Shown here: positions 51,098 to 60,308 of the stretch, one piece after another
Position numbering within the stretch: position 1 is the first letter of the stretch
How the letters are laid out: each line of letters opens with the position of its first letter
Assembly: GCF_913777995.1 (NCBI RefSeq)
Contig: NZ_CAJYVE010000022.1
Location: 1 to 63,597, forward strand
DNA: 63,597 bases
Direction of reading: 5' to 3'
DNA from: an uncultured Pseudomonas sp.
GTDB lineage: Bacteria; Pseudomonadota; Gammaproteobacteria; Pseudomonadales; Pseudomonadaceae
Position numbers and translations under genes: made by a program
Notes under the pieces: generated by a model
What the model saw: only the letters and a program-made list of their open reading frames with translations
Told to the model about the DNA's origin: nothing
Databases searched by the model: none

Positions 51098-52600
51098 ATG
51101 ACCCCGCCGATTCTCGATGAGCAGGCCGAGGCCCTGCTGATGCGCTGCCTCCGTCTGTTCAGCAACGAGTGCCCGCAACGTCTCAAGGACGACTTCGTCC
51201 AGGCACTGTCGTATATCACTGGCTGTGAGCTGGGGCAGTTGTACCTGCTGGCAGATGGCGGCCCGGACCTGCAGCTTGCCGCCGAACACCTGGTCGCGCC
51301 GCTCTCGCCACGCCAGTGCGCAGCGCTGCCGAGCTACCACAGCTGCCCGCTGCTGGCGTTCGTGCTGCGTCAGCGGACGGCGCTGCATCTGGACAGCCTC
51401 GACCCCGCGCTGCACGACACGTCCTTCCTGCCGTCCGCTCAGATGCCCTGGCAGTCATTGTTGTGCGTGCCATTGTGCGACCGCCGAGGCAAGGCCGTTG
51501 GCCTGCTGCTGTGTGTCAGCGCCAGGCGCTTGCCACTGGGTCATCACAGCGGGTTGCTCAGTCAGCTTGGCGATCTGCTCTCCAGCCGCCTGGCCGCGTT
51601 GCAGGTACCGCTATTGCAAGAGACACCTGTGCATTACCCGTCGTGCTCCGACGACTTCGGGCTGCTGGGCGACAGCCCGGCGATCCGCGATGCCCGGCGC
51701 ATGATCAGCAAGGTCCTGGCCAGTGACTGCACGGTGCTGCTCACCGGTGAAACCGGCACTGGCAAGGAACTGGCGGCGCGCGCTATCCATGAGCAAGGCA
51801 CCCGGCGCGCAGGCGCCTTCGTGGTCCAGAACTGCGCCGCCTTTCCGGAAAGCCTGCTGGAAAGCGAGCTGTTCGGTTACCGCAAGGGCGCCTTCACCGG
51901 TGCCCTGCGCGACCGTCCAGGGCTGTTCGATACCGCGCATGGCGGCACGCTGTTGCTCGACGAAATCGGCGACATGCCTCTGGCCTTGCAGGCCAAGCTG
52001 CTGCGTGTGCTGCAAGAGGGTGAAGTACGACCACTGGGGGCCAACACCACGCATCGCATCGATGTGCGAGTGATCGCCTCGACACACAGAGACCTGCTCG
52101 CCATGGCCAAGACGGGGCAGTTCCGCGAAGACTTGTACTACCGCCTGGCGCAGTTTCCCATCGAACTGCCAGCCTTGCGTCATCGCACCGGCGATGCCGT
52201 GCCGCTGGCCCGGTATTTCGCGAGCCAGGCCAGCCGTCCTGGCGAAACCGGCGTGGCGCCGTTGCGCTGGTCCCCGGCGGTGCTGGATTTCCTTGCCACT
52301 CATGCCTTTCCCGGCAATGTCCGCGAACTCAAGGGCATGGTCGAGCGCGCGGTATTGCTGTGCGAGGACGGGCAGTTGTCGCTGGAACATTTCATCTGCC
52401 GTCCCGGTGCGCTGCCCGAGCGCGAACCTGGCCTGCGCCAGCGACTGGAGCGCTTCGAGCGTTCATTGCTGATCGAGAGCCTGCACAGCAACGGCGGCAA
52501 CCGCACCAGGACCGCCCGCCAGCTGGGCGTGGCGCGCCGCACCCTGCAGTACCGCCTGCAGCGCCTGAACATTCAATCCCTACCCGATGGCGGTTGCTGA
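51098..52600 (+). CDS. Sfa-like sigma54-dependent activator of T6SS
   Basis: This 500-residue enhancer-binding protein has a GAF-like sensor (about 1-175), a sigma54 AAA+ domain (GETGTGKE, the sigma54-contacting GAFTGA, LLDEIGDMPLALQ) and a C-terminal Fis helix-turn-helix (RTARQLGVARRTLQYRL). Its place after tssH matches sfa2 and sfa3 of P. aeruginosa. Because GAFTGA is intact it should activate RpoN promoters. Targets may include hcp/vgrG genes elsewhere, as no clear RpoN promoter precedes tssA. Confidence 0.93.
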   Translation: MTPPILDEQAEALLMRCLRLFSNECPQRLKDDFVQALSYITGCELGQLYLLADGGPDLQLAAEHLVAPLSPRQCAALPSYHSCPLLAFVLRQRTALHLDSLDPALHDTSFLPSAQMPWQSLLCVPLCDRRGKAVGLLLCVSARRLPLGHHSGLLSQLGDLLSSRLAALQVPLLQETPVHYPSCSDDFGLLGDSPAIRDARRMISKVLASDCTVLLTGETGTGKELAARAIHEQGTRRAGAFVVQNCAAFPESLLESELFGYRKGAFTGALRDRPGLFDTAHGGTLLLDEIGDMPLALQAKLLRVLQEGEVRPLGANTTHRIDVRVIASTHRDLLAMAKTGQFREDLYYRLAQFPIELPALRHRTGDAVPLARYFASQASRPGETGVAPLRWSPAVLDFLATHAFPGNVRELKGMVERAVLLCEDGQLSLEHFICRPGALPEREPGLRQRLERFERSLLIESLHSNGGNRTRTARQLGVARRTLQYRLQRLNIQSLPDGGC

Positions 52601-52631
52601 AACCGCCACCTCATGATCTGGAGATTCACCG

Positions 52632-52769
52632 ATGTCCCCAACCACGTGGCGTATTTTGTCACTGGCGCTGACGCTTGCCGGTATGACCGGCTGCAGCCTG
52701 TTGCAACCTTCCGACCACCACCAGTTCCGCCCGCTCGGCGAACCGCCGGCCCTGGAGCTTGAGCCGTGA
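52632..52769 (+). CDS. Small T6SS-linked lipoprotein (45 residues)
   Basis: This tiny protein begins MSPTTWRILSLALTLAGMTG and has a lipoprotein signal peptide with lipobox Cys21, leaving a 25-residue mature peptide rich in His, Pro and Glu (LQPSDHHQFRPLGEPPALE). Its last codons overlap the GTG start of tssJ. It stands where HSI-2 of P. aeruginosa has fha2, between the sfa and tssJ genes. I know no named family for it. Confidence 0.75.
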   Translation: MSPTTWRILSLALTLAGMTGCSLLQPSDHHQFRPLGEPPALELEP

Positions 52770-53275
52770 GTGCGAGAATTTCACCTGCCAGACAGCCGGT
52801 GAGCGGGGCACTGGTGCTGTGCGTACTGCTGGGCCTCGGCGGCTGCGCGGCCCTGTCGGAGCCTGAACCGACGCGGCTCGACCTGACCCTTGCGGCCAGC
52901 GAGCGACTCAACCCCGACCTGCATGGGCGCCCATCGCCAGTGGTGGTGCGTCTGTACGAGTTGCGCCAGCCGGCGGCTTTCCAGGCCAGTGCGTTCTTCG
53001 ACCTCTATGAGCGGGCCCGCGCCAATCTGGCCGCGGACCTGCTGGCCAGCGAAGAACTGGAGCTGCGCCCCGGCGAAACCCGTCGGCTCAAGCTGCTGGT
53101 CGAGCAGGGGCGCTATGTCGGTGTGCTGGCGGGCTACCGTGACCTGGGTTCGGGGCGCTGGCGCCAGGTACTCAGCTTGTCCCGAGGGCAGCGCAACACA
53201 GCCGTGCTGCTACTGGACGAAGAAGGTCTGGGTCAGGCGCCCGTCGCGCCGGGCAGTCAGGGAGGCCAGCCATGA
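52766..53275 (+). CDS. tssJ: T6SS outer-membrane lipoprotein TssJ
   Basis: The 169-residue protein has a lipobox at Cys27 (LLGLGGCAAL) and a TssJ transthyretin-like domain (LDLTLAASERLNPD, SPVVVRLYELRQPAAF, PGETRRLKLLVE). It anchors the TssM periplasmic domain to the outer membrane. The start is GTG 52766 in a GTGA overlap with the small lipoprotein. Confidence 0.94.
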   Translation: MSARISPARQPVSGALVLCVLLGLGGCAALSEPEPTRLDLTLAASERLNPDLHGRPSPVVVRLYELRQPAAFQASAFFDLYERARANLAADLLASEELELRPGETRRLKLLVEQGRYVGVLAGYRDLGSGRWRQVLSLSRGQRNTAVLLLDEEGLGQAPVAPGSQGGQP

Positions 53276-54603
53276 TCGCGCACAAGGTCATCTGGCAGGA
53301 AGGCATGCTGCTGCGTCCCCAGCACCTGCAGCACAACGACCGCTATCTCGATCAGCAACTGCGCGCCCGCACCTGTCAGCTCGGTGGCTACAACTGGGGA
53401 TTCTTCGCGCTGGAGATCGACGTGCAGTTTCTCAATATGGGCAAGCTGGTGGTCAGCCAGGCCAGCGGCATCCTGCCCGACGGTACGCTGTTCGACCTGG
53501 CGGGCGCCTCACAGCCCCTGGCGCTGGATATTCCGCCGGGTACTGCCGATGCTGCGGTGTACCTGGCCTTGCCACTGGTGACCGGTAATCATGTCGAGGC
53601 GCGGCAGCCCGAACAGGTCGATGTGCTGGCGCGTTTCATCGCGTACCCGATGCAGGTCGCCGATTCCAATGCTGGTGAGGAGGCCAGCAGCCTGGTGCAC
53701 TGCGCGCGCCCCGACCTGCGCCTGATGCTCGGTGAGCCGTCCGCTGCTGAAGGCTGGGTGCGCCTCAAGCTCTGCCAGGTCCGTGAGGCCACTGCTGCGG
53801 GGGTGGTCACCCTGGCGGCAGATTTCCTGCCCAGCGTCATCCATGTCCAGGCCAGCACCTGGCTGCTGTCGTGCCTGAAGGAAGTGATCAGCCTGCTGGC
53901 TTACCGGGGCGATATCCTGGCCGAGCGTCTGGGCGACACCACCAGCCATGGCAGCGCGCAGCTGGGTGACCTGCTCATGCTGCAACTGATCAATCGTCAT
54001 GAACTGTTGTTGCGCCACTGCCTGGAGGCACAGCGCCTCGTACCGGAGGACCTGTACCGCCAGCTGCTGGCACTGCTTGGCGACCTGGCGACCCTGGCCA
54101 GCGATGGCAAGCGTGCCGTCGTGCAGGGCCACTATCGGCACGCAGACCTGCACGCCAGCTTCACGCCGCTGATGGATGCTATCCGCCACGCGCTGTCGAT
54201 GGTCCTGGAGCAGCATGCCATCGAACTGCCTTTGGAGCCTCGCGAATACGGCGTTCAGGTCGCCGTGCTGCACGACCGCAACCTGCTGGCCTCCTGCAGC
54301 TTCGTACTGGTAGCCAGTGCCGATTGCGACAGCGAAACGCTGCGTCAGCGCTTGCCGGCGCATCTCAAGGTCGGTGCGGTGGAGCGTATCCGCCAGCTGG
54401 TCAACCTGCACTTGCCGGGTATCCGTTTCAGGCCCTTGCCCGTGGCGCCGCAGCAGATGCCGTTCCATGCCAACAAGATCTATTTCGTCCTCGAACCCGC
54501 CAGCGAAGAGCTGGCCCAGCTGGAAAGCTCCGGCGGCTTCGCCTTGCACGTCTCGGGCGAGTTCAGCGACCTCGAACTGAGCTTCTGGGCGATCAGGAAC
54601 TGA
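53272..54603 (+). CDS. tssK: T6SS baseplate-membrane adaptor TssK
   Basis: The 443-residue protein matches TssK/VasE (VIWQEGMLLRPQHLQHNDRY at the start, GNHVEARQPE, the C-terminal HVSGEFSDLELSFWAIRN). It links baseplate to the TssLM membrane complex. Its ATG overlaps the tssJ stop. Confidence 0.96.
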   Translation: MIAHKVIWQEGMLLRPQHLQHNDRYLDQQLRARTCQLGGYNWGFFALEIDVQFLNMGKLVVSQASGILPDGTLFDLAGASQPLALDIPPGTADAAVYLALPLVTGNHVEARQPEQVDVLARFIAYPMQVADSNAGEEASSLVHCARPDLRLMLGEPSAAEGWVRLKLCQVREATAAGVVTLAADFLPSVIHVQASTWLLSCLKEVISLLAYRGDILAERLGDTTSHGSAQLGDLLMLQLINRHELLLRHCLEAQRLVPEDLYRQLLALLGDLATLASDGKRAVVQGHYRHADLHASFTPLMDAIRHALSMVLEQHAIELPLEPREYGVQVAVLHDRNLLASCSFVLVASADCDSETLRQRLPAHLKVGAVERIRQLVNLHLPGIRFRPLPVAPQQMPFHANKIYFVLEPASEELAQLESSGGFALHVSGEFSDLELSFWAIRN

Positions 54604-54608
54604 CATCC

Positions 54609-55433
54609 ATGAATCATTCCCTCCCACAGCACGCAGCCCCTGGATTCTTGAATACCTCATGGCCGACGCGGCCACTCACGGCTTCATCCTCATGCCCGCC
54701 AGGCCAGCCTGAAATCCCCCCCGGTAACGCCCTGGTGGCGGCGGCCATGCCTTTGCTCAGCGGCCTGGTGCGCATCCGCTACGACGAAAACGAGCCGGCC
54801 ATTGACCCGCTCAATGCACAACTGCGCGAGCGCTTGCGTGACTTCGAGCGACAGGCCCTGCATGCCGGTGCCGACGGCGAACAGGTCGAAACTGCCCGCT
54901 ACCTGTTGTGCACCGTGCTCGACGAGGCCGTGCTCACCACCTCTTGGGGACGGCACGGCGACTGGGCGCAACACAGCCTGCTCAGCCACTTTCACAACGA
55001 GACCTTCGGTGGTGACCGCTTCTTCCATTTTCTGGAGCAACTGTCGAAAGACCCCTTGCGCAACCTGCCACTGCTGGAACTGAGCTACCTGTGCCTGGCC
55101 CTGGGCTTCGAGGGTCGCTACCGGGTCCAGCCGGGAGGCGCAGTGGAACTGGAGCAGGTCCGCGATGCGCTGTACCGGCAGATCCGTCATTGGCGTGGCG
55201 ACCCCTCCGGTGAGTTGTCAGTGCCAGCTCCAAGGCCTGGCGAGCAACCACCGCCAGCGTTGCGCATCGTACCGCGCTGGCTGGTCGCGCTGTTCACGGC
55301 GGTGGGCCTGAGCGTCCTGTACGCCGGTTTTGCCTGGGTACTGGGCGAGCAGCGCGACAGTGTGGTGCAGCAATGGCAGGCGCAGGGCCTGATCCTGGAT
55401 GAAAAACCGCAAGGCACGCGAGGCCGCCAATGA
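54609..55433 (+). CDS. tssL: T6SS membrane protein TssL (DotU-like)
   Basis: The 274-residue protein has a cytoplasmic DotU hook domain (LLCTVLDEAVLTTSWG, HNETFGGDRFF, LELSYLCLALGFEGRY) and one C-terminal membrane helix (about 239-259). There is no peptidoglycan-binding extension, so anchoring to the wall must come from another protein. ATG 54609 is five bases after the tssK stop. Confidence 0.95.
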   Translation: MNHSLPQHAAPGFLNTSWPTRPLTASSSCPPGQPEIPPGNALVAAAMPLLSGLVRIRYDENEPAIDPLNAQLRERLRDFERQALHAGADGEQVETARYLLCTVLDEAVLTTSWGRHGDWAQHSLLSHFHNETFGGDRFFHFLEQLSKDPLRNLPLLELSYLCLALGFEGRYRVQPGGAVELEQVRDALYRQIRHWRGDPSGELSVPAPRPGEQPPPALRIVPRWLVALFTAVGLSVLYAGFAWVLGEQRDSVVQQWQAQGLILDEKPQGTRGRQ

Positions 55434-58400
55434 AGATGATGATCAATAAATGCCTGCGCATACTGAGCCAGGCCTGGCTCTGGAGCCTGGTGTTGCTGCT
55501 GTGCGTGATTGCCCTGCTGTGGTGGGGCGGCCCACGCCTGGCCATCGACGAGTCGCGGCCTTGGGCGTCGGTCAGCGCCCGGCTGGTGACGGCAGGCGCA
55601 CTGCTGCTGCTCTGGGGCGCGGCAATGCTGCTGGCCGGCTGGTCCAAACGGCGTGCTGCCGGGCAAGACCCGGTACGCCAGGCCGAGCTGTTGCGCCAGG
55701 GTGACGAGCGCAAGGCACTGCGCCTGGGCTTTGCCGCTGCGATGCGTGCCCTGACCACCTGCGGCTTGAGTCGTGCTGCTGCGCGCCGCCAACCCTGCTA
55801 CCTGCTGATCGGCCCGCCAGGCAGCGGCAAGACCCGCCTGCTGGCCTGTTCAGGGCTGGAGTTTCCTCTGCACAGTTTCGACCTGGCGGCCGAGCGTACC
55901 GCTGACCAGTGCGAGTGGTATGTCACCGACCAGGCGTTGCTGATCGACGTACCCTCACGCTACCTGACTCAGCTCGATGCCGGTGTGGATGCACATGGCT
56001 GGAAAACCCTGCTCAGGCTATTGCGCCAGCGTCGCCGGGCCAGGCCGTTGAACGGCGTACTGCTCAGCGTGCCGGTGCCCATGCTGTTGCAAGGCGGCCA
56101 GCAGGCCATGCAGGCGCTGAGGTTGCAGCTGCGCCAGCGCCTGGACGAAATTCGCCGCATCCTCGGCGCCCAGGTACCGGTCTACCTGGTGCTGAGCAAG
56201 GCCGATCAGCTACCGGGCTTCACCGCGTTCTTCAGCTCGCTGAGCCGGGAACAGCAGCAACAGGTGCTGGGGGCCAGCCTGGCGTCGCCGCGCATGGCCA
56301 CTGACCCGCATCAGGTTCGCCAACAGGTGCAGGCCTTGCTGGCGCACTTGGACAGCCAGTTGCTGGGGCGCCTGCATCATGACCGGGACGTTCGTCGGCG
56401 CAGTCTGATGCTGGAGTTCGCCCAGCAGATGGCCGTGCTGGGCGAGCGCCTGTGCAGCTTCATCGACGGCGTATTCACGCCTGGGCGAATGGGGGCCGTG
56501 CACGGCTTGCGTGGGTTCTACCTGACCAGCGCGGCGGTGCCGACGCTGGGTGACGAGGAACGGGATGGAACGATGGAGTTCCACCCGGAAAGACACGCAC
56601 CCAGCCGGTCGTTGTTCATCCATGATCTGTTCGCCCGCGTCATGTTCGCTGAAGCCGCCCTGGCCGGTCTGGAGCCAGGTGAGCAGCGGCGCATCCGCTG
56701 GACCCAGCGTGCGGTGTTGAGCACCGGCCTGGCGGCGCTGGTGGTGGGCGGCCTGCTGTGGACCCAAGGCTTCGCGTTGAATCATCAGCGTCTCGAAAGT
56801 CTGCGCCAACTGGCCAATGACGGGGCGCTTCATCGCCAGCTTCTGACCCCGGATGCCGACAGCCAGACCACATTGAAGCTGCTCGATAACCACTGGCAGG
56901 CCACCCAGGTGTTTCCCGCCAGTGAGGCGCTGGCCTGGCATGAGCGCAACGGGCTGTACCAGGGCGGCGTCACCCGGCCGGTGGTGGTCGCCGCCTACCA
57001 CGCCGAGTTGCAGACGCAGCTGCTGCCGCGGGTCAGTCGCCTGCTAGAAACCCGCATCCGTGCCAGCCTGCACGACCGTGATGCACTGCTGGACAACCTG
57101 CGCGCCTATCTGATGCTCAACCTGCCGGCGCGGCGTGACCCGACCTGGCTGGCGCAGCGCCTGGACGAGGAGTGGGGGCGAATCTACCCGGCCCAGCCGC
57201 AGGTACAAGAGGGCCTGAACCGGCATTTCGGTGCCTTGCTGCAGGTGCCGTTCAGCCAGCCACTGGATGACAAGCTGGTGAGCCAGGCCCGCCAGGTATT
57301 GCGCGGCGAATCCTTGGCGAGCCTGGCCTACAAGGTGCTGCGTGAGCAGGCCAGAGACCTGCCGGAATACCGCCTGGGCCAGCACCTGGGGGCGCAACGT
57401 GAGCTGTTCGTCGGCGCCGAACATGGCATCCCCGGCCTGTATACGCGGCAGGGCTACCGACAGCTGTTCTCGGTGCACAGCGCCACTCATGTCAGCGAAC
57501 TGCTGCGTGACAACTGGATTCTCGGCGGGGGCAGCGAGCTGAGCGCCCGGCAGATGCGCCAATTGCTTACGGAACTGGAACAGCTGTATTTCCGCGACTA
57601 CGCGCGCTACTGGAGCGAAGCCGTGGGGCGTTTGGGGTTGCTGCCGTTCAACGATGCCGGTGAGGGCGCGGACCTGGCCAACGGCCTGTTGTCGGCGCAT
57701 TCACCGGTGGTGCAAATGCTGGTGCAGATTCGCGACAACACCCGCTTTGCCCCCGCCCAGGAGGCGGACTCCAGTCCTCAACCCGCAGCGGGACTGGCGG
57801 CGCTGGCGCAGACCGGCAAGGCCCTGGCCACGCCGGACAATGCCCGCAAGACGCTGCAACGACGCTTCGAACCCTTGCACCGCCTGCTCGATGAAGACGA
57901 CTCGCCAGTGCCCGAGCTGGCTGGGGTGCTGCAGGCACTGGACGCCGTGCAGCAACAGCTGGCGAGCCTGGCGCGTACCAGCCAGCCTGAACAGCTGGCT
58001 TATGACATGGCCCGTGCACGAATGGGCGGCCAGCGTGATGCGCTGAGCCAGTTGCGCAACAGTGCCGCACGCCTGCCGCGCCCGGCGGCCGACTGGTTCG
58101 CCGTGCTGGCCGACGATGCCTGGCGACTGATGCTGGCCGATGCGTATCGGTACCTGGACCAGCGCTATCGGAACGAGCTGCACGCGTTCTACGCCAAGGC
58201 CCTGGCGCAGCGTTATCCCTTCCATGCGCATGCCAGCAGTGACGTGGCTTTGAATGACTTTCGCGAGTTCTTCAAGCCCCAGGGCCTGTTGGAACGCTTC
58301 GTTGAGCGACACCTGCAACCCTTCGTCAGTGGTCAGCCGGGCAACCTGCGTTTGCGCAGCGTCGATGGGCACGGCCTGCCAATGTCGGTCGCTTTCCTCG

Positions 58401-58852
58401 AACAGTTGGGCAGGGCGCAGCGGATTCGCGAGGCGTTTTTCGCCGAAGACCCGGCGCAGCCGCAGATTCGCTTTCGCCTGGAACCTTACGGCCTGGACAG
58501 CGCCGCCAGCCGGGTGGAGTTCCGTTTCGGAGCGGCGCGGCAGGAATACCGACATGGGCCGATCGTGCCGTTGCCACTGACTTGGCCGGACGCCGAAGGG
58601 CAGGGCGCGGCCAGCCTGCTGGTCGAGCGCCGAGGAGGGCGTGCGGTGGGGATCGAGAAAGACGTCGGGCCCTGGTCGCTGTTCCGCCTGCTGGACCTGC
58701 TGCAGAGCGAGCCCTTGAGCGGACGTGACGTGCTGCTGTTCAAGGCCGAGCTTGGCGGCCTGCGGGCCAATTACCTGCTGGCCAGCCAGCGAATGCCCAG
58801 CCCGTTCGACATGAGCGCGCTGCGCGGCTTCCGCCTGCCAGGGCAACTGTAA
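55430..58852 (+). CDS. tssM: T6SS membrane protein TssM (IcmF-like)
   Basis: The 1140-residue protein has two N-terminal membrane helices, a cytoplasmic NTPase-like domain with Walker A GPPGSGKT, a third helix near residue 430 (LSTGLAALVVGGLLW) and a large periplasmic IcmF and TssM C-terminal domain. It starts at an ATG overlapping tssL and is the last gene of the operon. Confidence 0.96.
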   Translation: MKMMINKCLRILSQAWLWSLVLLLCVIALLWWGGPRLAIDESRPWASVSARLVTAGALLLLWGAAMLLAGWSKRRAAGQDPVRQAELLRQGDERKALRLGFAAAMRALTTCGLSRAAARRQPCYLLIGPPGSGKTRLLACSGLEFPLHSFDLAAERTADQCEWYVTDQALLIDVPSRYLTQLDAGVDAHGWKTLLRLLRQRRRARPLNGVLLSVPVPMLLQGGQQAMQALRLQLRQRLDEIRRILGAQVPVYLVLSKADQLPGFTAFFSSLSREQQQQVLGASLASPRMATDPHQVRQQVQALLAHLDSQLLGRLHHDRDVRRRSLMLEFAQQMAVLGERLCSFIDGVFTPGRMGAVHGLRGFYLTSAAVPTLGDEERDGTMEFHPERHAPSRSLFIHDLFARVMFAEAALAGLEPGEQRRIRWTQRAVLSTGLAALVVGGLLWTQGFALNHQRLESLRQLANDGALHRQLLTPDADSQTTLKLLDNHWQATQVFPASEALAWHERNGLYQGGVTRPVVVAAYHAELQTQLLPRVSRLLETRIRASLHDRDALLDNLRAYLMLNLPARRDPTWLAQRLDEEWGRIYPAQPQVQEGLNRHFGALLQVPFSQPLDDKLVSQARQVLRGESLASLAYKVLREQARDLPEYRLGQHLGAQRELFVGAEHGIPGLYTRQGYRQLFSVHSATHVSELLRDNWILGGGSELSARQMRQLLTELEQLYFRDYARYWSEAVGRLGLLPFNDAGEGADLANGLLSAHSPVVQMLVQIRDNTRFAPAQEADSSPQPAAGLAALAQTGKALATPDNARKTLQRRFEPLHRLLDEDDSPVPELAGVLQALDAVQQQLASLARTSQPEQLAYDMARARMGGQRDALSQLRNSAARLPRPAADWFAVLADDAWRLMLADAYRYLDQRYRNELHAFYAKALAQRYPFHAHASSDVALNDFREFFKPQGLLERFVERHLQPFVSGQPGNLRLRSVDGHGLPMSVAFLEQLGRAQRIREAFFAEDPAQPQIRFRLEPYGLDSAASRVEFRFGAARQEYRHGPIVPLPLTWPDAEGQGAASLLVERRGGRAVGIEKDVGPWSLFRLLDLLQSEPLSGRDVLLFKAELGGLRANYLLASQRMPSPFDMSALRGFRLPGQL

Positions 58853-58856
58853 ATGT

Positions 58857-58902
58857 TCAAGCGCCAGGGCCTGTGACCAACGTCACGGGCCCTGGCGCTT
58901 GA
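58857..58902. terminator. Strong bidirectional hairpin between tssM and hmp
   Basis: TCAAGCGCCAGGG and CCCTGGCGCTTGA, extended by GTGAC and GTCAC around CAAC, form a stem of about twenty base pairs. It lies between two convergent genes, so it can serve both. It lacks a T run. Confidence 0.7.
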
Positions 58903-58915
58903 GGTAGAGCGGGTG

Positions 58916-60097
58916 TCAGTCCGGCAACTGCGCGGCCGGACCGAAGAACTCGTAGTGGCTTTGCGCTACGGGCACACCCAGGGCCTTGAGGTCGCGTTTG
59001 ACACTGGCCATGAAACCCGCCGGGCCGAGGAAGTAGGCATCCAGGTTGCGGTCCTCTGGCAACCAGCTGGCCAGCACTTCCTGGCACAGCCGGCCCTGTG
59101 CGTCGAAGCGGTCGCCGGCTTGTGGCTGGCTGTAGCAGAAGTGCAGCCTCAATTGCGGATGCTGGCGTTGCTGTTCCTCCAGCCAGGGGCGGAAAGCCTG
59201 CAAGCTGCCGTTGCGGGCGCTGTGGATGAAGGTGATCGGGCGCCCGGTCGGCAGGGCGGCTTCGAGCATCGCCAGGGTCGGAGTGATGCCCACGCCGGCG
59301 CTGATCAGCACCAGCGGGCGAGTCGAGGCCTCCAGTGCGAAATCGCCGGCGGGTGGGAACAGCTCGATGCGCTCGCCGACCTGCAGCCGGTCGTGCAGGT
59401 AACCCGAGACCACGCCGCCGGCTTCGCGCTTGACACTGATGCGGTAGCCACGGCCATTGGCCTGGGCTGAAAGTGAATAGTTGCGGCGTACTTCCTGGCC
59501 ATCGATGAGCAGCTTCAACCCCAGGTACTGGCCGGGCTCGAAGCTCACCACGGCGCCACCGTCTTCGGGCTCGAACCAGAACGAGGTAATCTGCTCGCTC
59601 TCGCGTTCCTTGCGCACCACCTTGAAGGTTCGCGCGCCGCGCCAGCCGCCCTGGGCGATTTCGTTCTCAAGGTATTTGGCTTCTTCCGCGCCGATGAGGA
59701 TATCCGCCAGTTGCCCGTAGGCCGCAGCCCAGGCGGCGATCACTTCATCGGTAGCGATCTCTTCACCCAGCACTTCACGAATGGCGCGCAACAGGCAAGT
59801 GCCGACGATGGGGTAGTGCTCGGGCAGAATCTGCAGTGCCACGTGCTTATTGACGATCTGGCCCACCAACGGGCCAAGGGCTTCCAGGCGGTCGATGTGT
59901 CGTGCATACATCAGCACGCTGAATGCCAGGGCTCGGGGCTGGGCGCCGCTGGCCTGGTTGGCCTGGTTGAACAGCGGACGGACCTGCGGATATTCGGCGA
60001 GCATCATCTGGTAGAAATGCGTGGTCAGCGCCTCACCGCCGGACTCCAGAAGCGGGACGGTGGCCTTGATGATCGCGCGTTGCGCTTCGTTGAGCAT
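58916..60097 (-). CDS. hmp: Flavohemoglobin (nitric oxide dioxygenase)
   Basis: The 393-residue protein has a globin domain with Tyr29, Gln53 and proximal His85 (VNKHVALQI), equivalent to the NO dioxygenase residues of E. coli Hmp, followed by FAD (RRNYSLSA) and NAD(P)H domains (SAGVGITPTLAML, YFLGPAGFM). It converts NO to nitrate. The upstream region has a sigma54-type promoter and three GT-N7-AC sites, which point to a NorR/FhpR-type NO-responsive activator encoded elsewhere. Confidence 0.97.
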   Translation of the reverse strand: MLNEAQRAIIKATVPLLESGGEALTTHFYQMMLAEYPQVRPLFNQANQASGAQPRALAFSVLMYARHIDRLEALGPLVGQIVNKHVALQILPEHYPIVGTCLLRAIREVLGEEIATDEVIAAWAAAYGQLADILIGAEEAKYLENEIAQGGWRGARTFKVVRKERESEQITSFWFEPEDGGAVVSFEPGQYLGLKLLIDGQEVRRNYSLSAQANGRGYRISVKREAGGVVSGYLHDRLQVGERIELFPPAGDFALEASTRPLVLISAGVGITPTLAMLEAALPTGRPITFIHSARNGSLQAFRPWLEEQQRQHPQLRLHFCYSQPQAGDRFDAQGRLCQEVLASWLPEDRNLDAYFLGPAGFMASVKRDLKALGVPVAQSHYEFFGPAAQLPD

Positions 60098-60135
60098 GGG
60101 TGACTCCTTGGCTGGATGACGATTACCAGGGAGGA

Positions 60136-60151
60136 GTCAACTTCCGTGCCA
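60136..60151 (-). promoter_or_regulatory. Probable sigma54 promoter of hmp
   Basis: Read leftward, TGGCACGGAAGTTGAC matches the RpoN consensus TGGCACGnnnnTTGCW except for A in place of the final C of the -12 element. It is 39-54 bases upstream of the hmp start. Confidence 0.7.
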
Positions 60152-60191
60152 GTTCCGCAAGCCTTGTAAACCGGGGTTCTTGGCTGCTTGT

Positions 60192-60249
60192 AGTCATTAA
60201 GACTGCTGGTTTGCTTTGGTCAAAATGACTCTGCTTGGTCAATTTGACC
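60192..60249. promoter_or_regulatory. Three NorR/FhpR-type enhancer sites
   Basis: AGTCATTAAGACT (60192-60204), GGTCAAAATGACT (60218-60230) and GGTCAATTTGACC (60237-60249) each fit GT-N7-AC; the last is a full GGT-N7-ACC. Triple tandem sites upstream of an RpoN promoter are the known architecture for NorR-type NO sensors. Confidence 0.72.
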
Positions 60250-60308
60250 CGATATCGTTTTGCTACGAGACGGTTAGAATGGCGCCCCCGTTTCAAGGCT
60301 CGTCCGCC

